The notes beneath the pieces were generated by a model. The model saw only the letters and a list, made by a program, of their open reading frames with translations, made no database searches and was not told the DNA's origin. The position numbers were made by a program, and so were the translations under genes. Of a stretch of 45,797 nucleotides of DNA, positions 1 through 10,100 are shown piece by piece. The stretch is from Lingula anatina (taxonomy: Eukaryota; Brachiopoda; Lingulata; Lingulida; Lingulidae), in contig NW_019775890.1 in assembly GCF_001039355.2 (NCBI RefSeq), positions 76,485-122,281 on the forward strand, read 5' to 3'. Within the stretch, counting starts at the first letter, position 1. Each line of letters starts with the position of its first letter.

Positions 1-1170
1 AACTACGTTTAAATCGTACTCAGTGTATTTCTAGCATTATTTGATTATGTGTTCGAATATTCTAATGACAAAAGGCAGACATCTTGAATTTTTTCAGAAT
101 ACCCAAAGATACACACATGCTACAGACCAGGTATACATCATAGGAGTAATAATAAATGGAATGAAAAACATAAATTATTTTTAAAACAAACCCATGGAAA
201 TGTAAATGTATAATGAACCATATGCCTCTCTAGCAGCAATTGAAACCCACCCATTAGTATTCCTATGTTAAATTGTAGGTATCTTTTTCTCAGAATATCC
301 AAGGATGCACACTATTTACCCACCAGATATATATCATAAGACTAATAAGGATGGGCAAAACTTGATAAGCAAACACAAATTCACCCTGGTAGTAGATGAA
401 AAGCCATGGATGTGCAGTTGTAATTCCAGTAGTATTCCTATGGCCAGTGACGACCATCTTGGGTTTTCTCAAAATGATCAAATATGCACATTTATTACCT
501 GCTAGATATGTATCACAGTGTAATAATAATGTGTAAAGCACTAAAAAATAAACTTTATTTGATAGTGAATTAGCTGGCATTAGTTCCAACCCTTTGTAAT
601 ACTATAAGTATTCCTATTACATATGACGGCCATCTTGGATTTTCTCAAAATGCCCAAGAATACTGTTAGTTACTCACCACATACATATTGTGTGGGTAGA
701 AAGGATGTGGAAAAACACCCAGAAACCAGCTTAATTTGATAGTGAAAAATTAATCTTTCCAGTTGCCATTAGTTGAATCACCGTATACTAGAATTCCTGT
801 GGCACATGGCAGCCATCTTGGATTTTCCAAAATGCCCAAGAACACTTCGTAGTTACTCACCACAAACATATTATGTGGGTAACAAAGATCTGAGAAGCAG
901 ACTTAATTTGACAGTGGACAACGTATCGTTCTAGCTGGTAATAGTTGTGCACTAGTATTCCTATGGTTGTTTCTATGGCAAATGACAGCCATCTTGGATT
1001 TTTTCAAAAAGTGCAAGGGAACTTGTTTGCTATTTGACATATATGAATAAAATGGGTAATAAGGGTGTGGAAAACTTTGAGAAAATAATTTATTTGATAA
1101 AAATCAACATAGGCATATACATATTTCTAAAGAATTCAATAAATTGGCGGCCATTTTGGATTTTTTGGCC
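1..1170. repeat. Degenerate tandem array, period about 160-200 bp, seven units
   Basis: A block reading roughly gccatcttggattttctcaaaa followed by tgcccaag recurs with anchor positions near 80, 280, 455, 631, 814, 990 and 1152. Each unit continues with a conserved run like tactcaccacatacatatt, then gtgggtaa...gatgtgg, and ends before tattcctatgg. Spacing is mostly 175-183 bp. Units 4 and 5 are the most alike; the outer units are worn. The array may extend beyond the left edge of the window. It has no coding potential I can support. Confidence 0.8.
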
Positions 1171-1917
1171 AAACGGTAATTTTTTTCCGTGGGCTACGGC
1201 TCTAATTTGATTTAGAATGTCAAAAGGTACCCACATGCAAAATTTGGTGCTTTTATCCACCGTGTCATGATTTTTTCCTTAAGCCACCGGACTAACAGAG
1301 ACGCCTGTCGGTGGGTAATCTGGGTTGTTATAACCAACACTAACCAACACAGTAAGCATACCGTTACACAGCACTGTAGCACGGGGGAGTCGATTCTTTG
1401 GAAAGACAATAACTCTGTTTAGGTTTTGGCAATGCAGATCATTGAATGGCATTAAAATTATATTAATTGCAAGCACTGTTCCTCAAGTGACAAGCAGTAC
1501 ATGTAGTTAAAAGTATAAGGGATTAATTCATTCTGGGCAGTCACATGCCAATTCCAAAAAATAAATGGCATAAATATTAAGGACAACAAATGTGTTTTAC
1601 ATTTTCACCAATCTACTGCTGTAAATATCTTACTAAAATCCACTGTTTATAATAATATACTTGACTACCTCTGAACTTTCTTAATAAATGTGTATAGGAC
1701 TTCTAAAAATGATGATGTGCACCTATTGATATTTAACATTTCACTTAAAAAATTTTTCTATTTAATAATTGGTAAAATATTGTTGCACTTCCCCAGGTAA
1801 GAAGAGTAAAACCAGTTACACCCCTAAAATGTAATTTTGCATGTCATGGTTAAACCCGATTTTCATTAATAATGTTGACTTCAAATAAATTCTAAAACGT
1901 GACATGTATCTAAACCA

Positions 1918-1967
<50 letters not shown>

Positions 1968-2303
1968 TTTTCAAATAACTGGTGAAAAGGCACCACTTAA
2001 ATACCAAATAGATGTGTAAACATACCAGTATGGCGGCAATACTATATTCACTTGGATATTTTGACATACAAGCATTTCCTTGTAAGGAGGCAAGAAAAAT
2101 TGTCAAAAGTTAAAAAGAAACAAAATTTTAGGCCGAGAAGACAAATGTCAATGTTATTTGGACCCCATCATATCATCTTTCATACTCTACTGCTTAAGGC
2201 AAGAAATCAAACCATGAAGACAACAACTGAAGCACTTTACAAAATGCTGCATATTTTGAATTTCAAACATCTGAGGCAAATTGTGCATCAAAAGCAACCT
2301 GTT
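1171..2303. other. 3' flank with no recognisable gene
   Basis: AT-rich sequence with an (AAT)n microsatellite at about 1917-1966. No exon, RNA gene or transposon protein is recognisable on either strand. Confidence 0.5.
1917..1966. repeat. (AAT)n microsatellite
   Basis: About 16 perfect AAT units. Read on the minus strand it yields a poly-isoleucine string that is not a real protein. Confidence 0.97.
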
Positions 2304-2883
2304 TTTATTAAGAATTATATCTATCATGAAAGAACAAACATGTTTTATCTAGAGCACTAGCAAACAGAAATCTACATCGGCAAAGGTGAAATAGTATCAC
2401 AGTACCATACGTGAGGGCATGTTTCGTCTCTGGAACATCACTTTTTCACTATAAGAAACCCACCAAAAGTCGCCTCAAGTCCCTTTTTAGGTGTCAATGC
2501 AAAGCTAGCTATTCTGTTCATATGGCATTTTCATTTGGGTCCCCTGTGAATCAATTCTCTCCCTTACCTGCCATATAAATTTGAACTTTCGAAGTGACTG
2601 TCCCTGATGACCATTTGTTTAAGCTTAGTGATTTTCTTTTACTAGATATGAAGTAACAATTTTTGGCTGCAGTCATCTTTTTCCCTCGGAAAGAAGATGC
2701 TCTGCCCTTTGCCATTCCTTTGGGCAACATAATGCAAACACTGGCTTTGAAAGAACCTACTTTATAAGTGATGGAAGTTCTTTTATATTTCCTGAAATTG
2801 TCAAATTCAGGAAATTGTGAAATAGTTGGCGCTGTTCAATCAGTAAAACATACTGCAAAGGCAGCTTCCACTGCTGCTGGATG

Positions 2884-2940
2884 TCAAGGCCACTGTATGT
2901 CAAGGTCACTGCTTACAAGGTCACTGCAGGTCAAGGGCAT
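2884..2940 (+). repeat. Short tandem repeats carrying TCAAGGTCA-like motifs
   Basis: Four units of about 14-17 bp with core tcaaggtcactg (variants tcaaggccactg, acaaggtcactg, ggtcaagggcat). The core equals the extended nuclear-receptor half-site TCAAGGTCA recognised by monomeric ERR/FTZ-F1-type receptors. Any function is inference. Confidence 0.6.
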
Positions 2941-3562
2941 GAGACTGCTTGGTTTACTTCTTAGGCCAGCCCTGTAATGGGTATACATAACTTGTAATTA
3001 ATAGCACATGAAAATGAACTCTGACTGAAAACTTAAACATAAACCATTAAAAACATTTTTTTAAAAACAGGTTTTCAGCAGGGTAAAATGTCAAAGCTCT
3101 CATATATCATTTTACTTTCAAAATGTGCTACGAAAAAAAAAGCTTAAATACGAAGCTGACAAGACTACATGTAAAAAGGGGTCAAGCATTAAACCTTAAA
3201 TTATGAAGGCATTAAAAGTAAACCTGTTTAATATACATGCATTGTATTCTATTCAATTCACAAAACTCCATTTTGCAACAAATTTTCTTTTAAATCACAG
3301 ATGTATAAAGGCAACAATTTAGATAAATGAATGCCTAACAAATGCCATATTTTAAGGCAGAAGGTCTCACAAAGTGCAGGAAAGCTGTGGATAGTATTAA
3401 CATAATTTACAGGCACAGACACTCAAATCAGGGTAAGGGAGTCAGGCAAGAAGTAGTGCATAAAAATTTTGATATTGGTCTAAGCCCTATGGATCTGGCT
3501 AGACTTACTCAGATCGGTTTGTTGCTGTGAGTATTTAGGCTTATAATACCACAAAACATTTG

Positions 3563-3564
<2 letters not shown>

Positions 3565-3601
<37 letters not shown>

Positions 3602-3664
3602 GTTAACAGACACTTTTCCTCTCTCTCTCTCTCTCTCTCTCTCATTCACACACACACACACACC
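3565..3664. repeat. (CT)n, (CT)n and (CA)n compound microsatellite
   Basis: CT runs at 3565-3594 and 3618-3643 are followed by CA at about 3646-3663. They lie in the probable 3' UTR, where the transcript would read GA and TG repeats. Confidence 0.97.
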
Positions 3665-3977
3665 TTTCGTCTCTTTCTCTCATTCATGCACACTCACAAA
3701 AACACACACAGACGGCATTCAGAAAAAGTTGATCCCCGGATTAACAGATCCAGACTAAATATAGCAGATTCACTTAAAAGCAGATGGCCTCCCTGCCTCC
3801 ATACATGTCGCGACGGGGGTCTTGCAATTTAAGCTCAGGGCCGAGATGTAGTCTGCTTAATGGTACATGTGGAGGTGGGGAGACCATATTGGGATTCAGC
3901 GATGCAGCTTTTTAGTGGGGTTGGCAATATTAAGTCGGCAGATCAGTTAGTCCATAGAACAACTGTTCTAAATGCGC

Positions 3978-4022
3978 TCACACACACACACACGCACGTA
4001 CACACACATGCACGCACACACA
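3978..4022. repeat. Imperfect (CA)n microsatellite
   Basis: CA units are interrupted by cgcacgta and atgcacg. It lies about 90 bp past the ELKS stop codon. Confidence 0.93.
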
Positions 4023-4114
4023 CCTGTGCACTGTGCTCTGCTCTATAAGATAACAGTAACATGTTTACCATGCAGTAACACAGGGAGAATGGACAGCTGT
4101 GTGGGCCATGCATG

Positions 4115-4141
4115 CTATGCCCATATGCCATCATCTTCATC
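4115..4141 (-). CDS. ELKS: ELKS terminal mini-exon: 8 codons (DEDDGIWA) plus TAG
   Basis: After the acceptor ctcatgccag the sequence reads GAT GAA GAT GAT GGC ATA TGG GCA TAG, which is DEDDGIWA and stop. Joined in phase 0 to the previous exon this gives PDQDEDDGIWA, against PDQDDEEGIWA in vertebrate ERC2. The final IWA is the ligand of the RIM PDZ domain in mammalian CAST/ELKS. The exon is too short for any length-based gene finder, and identification rests on phase, acceptor and an eight-residue family signature. Without it the transcript would read past the preceding donor and the protein would lose RIM binding. The 3' UTR continues below 4115. Confidence 0.9.
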   Translation of the reverse strand, partial: DEDDGIWA

Positions 4142-7100
4142 CTGGCATGAGAATAAAAGAAACAAAATATGAGGGACTACAGCTAGACACACAACACAGA
4201 GCAAGCTCCATGACAAAACAATAACACAAGTGCAGTGTTAGAAATAATAAAGGATCACTACTTTATCTTGCCAGGTCAACAAATTCAGTCTTTTGGGTAG
4301 TACTTTTTTCCTAGAGTGTGACACATACTCTGAACCAGTGGGGCATAGAAAGCGCAACATAACTTGAACTGAATAATTTGTGAACTTAAAAGCCATTTTT
4401 CTTAAAGACATTGTATACTGGTTTTTGTGCAAAATTAAAATAAAAAAGGAATAATAATTTCTGTAAAGAATAGAAGCAAAGCCAAACTGGTCAATATTTT
4501 GAAATTTCTAAATAGACTGGTATCTAAAGCTGCCATGATAGTAGATCTATTGGCCTGGACAACCTCTGAAAAGATCGAAATCATTTCTAACACTCCAAGT
4601 GCGTAAAAAGGTTGTAGTCGCAACTCAAGTAATATAGAACAGTTCTGATGCACAGTTGAATGAAGAACAAAAAATTTGCACAGTTGAATGAAGAATAAAA
4701 AATTATCAGTCACATACTGGATGCTCCGCTGCACATGGCATGAGATCTGACATATTCTATACTACACCTCTTCAGAGAAAACTAATTGTCACTGTCGTCA
4801 TGAAAATATGGCACAGAATGTTCACCAGGGGGCGACAGTGAGAATTAGTTCGATTTCAGGATGAACTCCGCGGTCATGGATTACTGGCATTACATGTACT
4901 TGCCAAACTAGTACATGTAACATCATGCAATCAACTCAGGTTGATTACAATAACATTTCAGTGCTCAGAACTGGTCTTAATTACTCTAACAAGTACACAC
5001 ATGAGCTGTAAATGAAGTAACAATAAATTAAACATTCTACATGGAAATAATAAAGAAAGTTTTTTTTTTGTGGAAATGCAAAAAAATACTACTAACATCT
5101 ACATTGCTTGGGAGCATATAAATGCAAATAAAATTTCACAGTTAGTGGAAAATATGCACAGGAAACACTCAGTGAAAGATATGATTTGAAATCTTCAACA
5201 AGTTTCTACTTAAAACTTAACAGAGGAAAAACAAATCTTTTTTTACAACAATACTTGCTAAAATAATTTGGTTAAATGCCTGCTCCAAAAATATTCTAAA
5301 ATATACAGGACCCATTTACATGTGGTTTTAAACTTGGCTTCAGTGTTACAAAAAAAAATCATACATATTTTGCATCATTCTTGATGTGCTTCGTGTAGGT
5401 TATACCTTATTTAAATAAGGAATTTAATTAGAAAATATTGTTCCAAACCTGGATGTGAAATGGGACCTGAAATCATGATTAAGGGTAATGACATGATCTT
5501 TTTAATGGGGAAAAATATCAATTTTTCATATACATAATTTCAGAATCATTAAAATATAGTTTCTGTGTAGCATTTGTAGTCCTTTTCTTTTCTATAAAGA
5601 ATATAACAATTTGCTAGCCTGCTTTTCAGTTTTGTGACTATTTTACAAATTTATGACTTAAAAAATATACAGAATCTGTAAATTTTACAATTTTCCCCTC
5701 AAAAAGACTGAGTCATTACCATACATTCTGCAAGAATTCACAACAGTAAATAATTAAAATAAATAAAAACAGCTTGCAAATTTGCCATTATAAAAACCAA
5801 CACAATGGACAGTGGTCATCACATTACCTGGTCTGGAGTGGTGGACAGTGGGGAGGGTTTTATCCCCATGTGAGCCGAGGAGATCATCTCTGATGCTGCG
5901 GTCACCCCACCGCCGTTGTGGTCATCTTGTAGTTTCATGCGACTCTGAGTCTGAAATGGGGGCCACAAGATTTCATCAGCATGGTGGATACTATTGAGAA
6001 AGATCACAGACTGTACTAATGCATTGAAAAAAATTGAGGATTGTTTGCTTCACACAGCCAGAACTTTCAAGAATACCCCAAAAGAGATATATATGGCTGT
6101 TGTAGCCAGTTGCTTCATACCGGGCAAAAAGTAACAAGGTGAGTACTGTCTAGTATGTTATTTAATAAATATTCCACCTTTCAACACACAACATGATTGA
6201 GTTTCATCTGAGAGTTAGAGAATTCTAATCATTCTGCTATACTGAAAAGATCCTTTTATTTTAATAACTTACAGCAAGTTTAAACTGCCATACAACCAAA
6301 GTCAAAGTGTCAATATTCTCCTCTCCCCAACTCTCTTACTCCCTCAATCACAAACATCCAAATTTACTAATACACATATTCAATTATCCATCTTGGCCTG
6401 CTTTAGGAAAGCATTTGCCAATAACATTTTTTCAGCAAAAAAGGGCAGCTTGTTTGGGACCTTCCCTGTCTACAGGCCCCTCCTCCTCGAAGACCCAAGT
6501 ACATACCAAATCTTTGAGCTTGTGCTGCAGTTTGGCCTTCTCTTTGGTCAGTATGTCCACCTGGTCCCTGCCCCCCTTCTTCCCACCCCCGGACATCTCC
6601 AGTAGGGCAATATGAGAGTCCTTCTCACTAATGGCTGCTACTATGGCCTCCTGCCTAAAAAAATTGTTATTAACAATATCTTACAGGTGCTTGTAAATAT
6701 GAAAATGCTGCATTTTTTGATCATTTTTATTGTTGTATTGTCTTTCAAATTATGAGTGTTTAAAGCAGAAGCTTTAACTTCATCAAAATATAGTGATTTC
6801 ATCTAGTGAAAGTGAGCTACAAATGAGAGCTCCAAATGATTTCATTTCTTGATACAATTCGGGAAAAAAGTTTTATCTAGGTTTGCATATACAAGACTTG
6901 TCTTTCCTTTTCTTAAATTTATATACTTCCAATAATTTCTTCCATACTTCATTTCTAGAACTTCCTCCATGTGCTTCTTTCGCTCTTCCTGTAACTCCTT
7001 CAACATCTCCTCGCGTTTTTCGGCCATCTTGGCCTGCATGGCCATTTCACTGTTCTGCTGCTCTGTCTTCTCTTGGAGTTCATTTATTTCTGTGGTCAGT

Positions 7101-10100
7101 TCAGAGATCTGAAACAAAATTTCAAAAGTGAGTCTCTCACTTGGATCGAATTTAAATCTATAGTAAATACATACTATGAAAAAAATAGCTTATTTCCTGA
7201 TGGAATCCACAAGCTTATTTTGTGATGGGGTCTACAAGATACATTTCTGAAAGGTATGTCAACTGGAATATTTTTGAACCTTCCTACCATCTTCATCATA
7301 TTGAATAAATAATTATAATAACATAGAAAACATGAGACAAACAGAGATAATACGAAAATATATTTTGATAAAACAGGATCATGTGACATGATTGCGAAGA
7401 GACTGTAAGTTCAGGACTATTTTTAGCATCAAAAGGCATACAAATGGTCTTCTTAAAAAACTGAAGGAGGCCAATACATGCTTCATAATTTCAAGCATGA
7501 TTTGTCAATCATTTTTATATACCAATTCCTAAATGTGGTAAAAATGTTCATCACCTGTCTATCGGCATCCTCCAGGTTGGCTTGCTGTTGGGCCAGAACC
7601 ATTTCTCTTTCGGCAGTAATCTTAACACTCTCTCGTAGAGCTTCTTCCAGTTCCTCAATACGCTCTTCTTTTTGTTTGATAGTGCTCTAGGTACACAGAG
7701 AAAGAAATAGCAACAAAAAGGTCTAACTTAAAATGGAAAACCAAAGCGATACTGTTACAGACCAAAGTCCAAGGTCAATAAGATTCAGGTCAAGGTCACA
7801 CAAATACAGGATACACAAAAAAGAAGATTAAAATTCAAAAGAGGAAAAAATATGATACAAAAAACAAGGTGGATTTCAGCAAATAAACAATAGGGAAAAT
7901 AAAAAAATGGAAGTAATGAGAAAAAGAAGAAAAAAGAATAATCTCATTAATGCACTCATTTTTCTCTCCACTTCCAGATCCCAAAACATCGCCATTTATA
8001 ACAGTGTCATGCTAAATAATATTGTAACAGTTTTGCTACATAAATTGTAATGAACTACAACAAAAAAGTTTGAATCTAAACAATCCATGCTGTATTAAGT
8101 GCATATGTGTATAACTTATATATGTATACTATTAACCTATAAATACAACTTAACTCTTTTCATATGCTCATACAAAATATGTTTATTACAGCTTAATGCT
8201 TTCCAATTTGCTTTGACTGCAAGGATAACAGAAAGTAATGCTGTCAATTGGTTGAAAAAGGGATTAGAACAAAAAATTAGCTAATTATTATTTCAAAATC
8301 ATAATAGCCATAGAAAAATAAAACTCACACAAACACCGTTACAACAAAAAAGCTCTGACATGTTCATTTTTTTTTTTCAAATTAAATCTCAAGCAAAGAC
8401 CCCAATTGTCAGAAATTCTTTTTTTGCAACTAAAAATAATTTCATAATAAAATTTAGAAAGAGATGAACAATGTTATTCTTTGTTAGTACTCTAATTCAG
8501 TGCATACATTAATTTTAGTATGATTGTGATTACACTGGCTGTATTAAAAATAATTTTGCATACAGGTGCATATATGGACTGTGGCTACCCAAATTTTAGT
8601 GATTTAAGATTAATACAGACAAAATGCATCAAAATTTAATAATCAAATAAATTAAAATCATTATCATTTACTACTGTTACTTTCTACACAAGAATTACAA
8701 ATATCAAACTGGCACACAAACAATGCAAACTCTAGCACATCAACGGCAGAATACACACATCAAATGAAGGGGAAAAGATATAATCAAGGAAAATTAGTTT
8801 TTCAACATTGAACCACATTAAAACTGAGAAAACCTCTACAACAGGTGAGATTATGTGAATGGTAATTACACAAAGATTCTCGTTTATTCCTGACCAACGT
8901 TTGAACTTAATCCTTATCATTTTAAGGTTGAAAAAATGTTTTAAAAATAGGAAGGACAACTTTCTAAGTTGAACAGTCTTACTTTTCAGAAATTTTAAAT
9001 ATGATTTCCAGGTATCAAGAACAAAGTACTTTTTAGGGGAAAAACAGATAGTTTTTTCTCAAATTCAATGAGTAATTACCATATATACAGATCAATTAAA
9101 AGGATATACAAATAGGCATCAGTATATACCACATTAACAATTATAATCATTGATTAGAAATTAAATATCGGGTAAATTCAGTGGAAAATTTTCACACACT
9201 GAAGCTCCTCTATATGGAAAGTTAGTATCATTATGTGTTAGACAGTCCAGGGTGTAGACACACATTAACTGATGAGTATACAGTACTGATAAAAAAATAT
9301 GTGAACAATGCTGTCGAGTAAAAATACCTTTAGCTGTGAGGCATCAGTTGAGACACCTTCCTCACGTTTACGAGCCTCCTCCAAAAGATGTGCCTGCTTC
9401 TTTTTTTCCAACTCCTTACTGCGTTTTAGTGACCCCATCTTCTGTTTGTAGTCTTTGATTTGACTGTAGAGAAAAAACGGGGTTTTTATTCAATAATCAG
9501 ATCATTTGAAAATATATTTATAAATACAAAACAATCCTATTTTCATAATCTGTTTAAATCTGTTTCACAATCTGTTTAAAGTCCACTTACACGAGATGTT
9601 ACCTGAAAACTAAAACCTTTTGGTAAAAATTGAATATAATTTAGAAATCTTTCTATTTAAAATAACAGATTACTTATATATCTATTAAAATAAGGTAAGA
9701 TGAAGTATCCTGCACCTTCTACAAATATTTTAAGTTGTAAAACAGAAAAAATTTGAGTCAAAATCATTGTTTCTAAATTATAAAAAATACCAGTACATTT
9801 AACAAAAACATCTACGATATCCCATATAATTCAAATGTGATACTTTGTGACATATAACTATTTTCTTGCTCTTACTCTTGCATGACTTTAATGGAGGAGT
9901 CCTTGTCGTGTTTTTCATGCTCTGTGGCTTGCATGATATCTAGCAAACGGTCCAATTCTTTCTGTAACTGCTCAGCCTGCTGCTTGTACTCGGCCACTTT
10001 CTTCTCCAAATCTGCTATCTTCTGCTCCGACTCCTCTGACATCTTCTTGCTGTCTGCACTCTGTAAATTCTTCATCTGAAATATTTATTCAATCATTATA

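Larger units (their letters stand above)
2304..4114 (-). other. Probable ELKS 3' UTR, polyadenylation site not resolved
   Basis: This stretch lies downstream of the TAG in transcript orientation. On the minus strand I see an ATTAAA at 3227-3232 and an AATAAA at 2304-2309, either of which could serve as a polyadenylation signal. No nearer canonical AATAAA was noticed. CT/CA microsatellites occupy 3565-3664 and 3978-4022. The true cleavage site cannot be chosen from sequence alone, so the boundary given is the farther candidate. Confidence 0.4.
4142..5827 (-). other. Last ELKS intron (1.69 kb)
   Basis: The donor GTAATG is at 5827 and the acceptor ccag ends at 4142. It contains a 29-bp tandem pair (4651-4707), a hairpin around a CTCF-like motif (4780-4850) and a 16-bp AT palindrome (5405-5420). 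I see no further exon. Confidence 0.85.

Noticed and set aside
1816-2106. Minus-strand frame with a long isoleucine run
   Set aside because: It is produced by translating the (AAT)n microsatellite.
3560-3832. 90-codon plus-strand frame starting MGLSLSLSL
   Set aside because: It is driven by the CT/CA microsatellites.
6307-6615. 102-codon open frame on the plus strand
   Set aside because: It is antisense to the ELKS exon at 6507-6654; the open frame is a by-product of coding composition on the other strand.
9872-10075. ATG at 10075 as a translation start
   Set aside because: It directly follows a good splice acceptor and the upstream exon joins it in frame, so it is an internal methionine.
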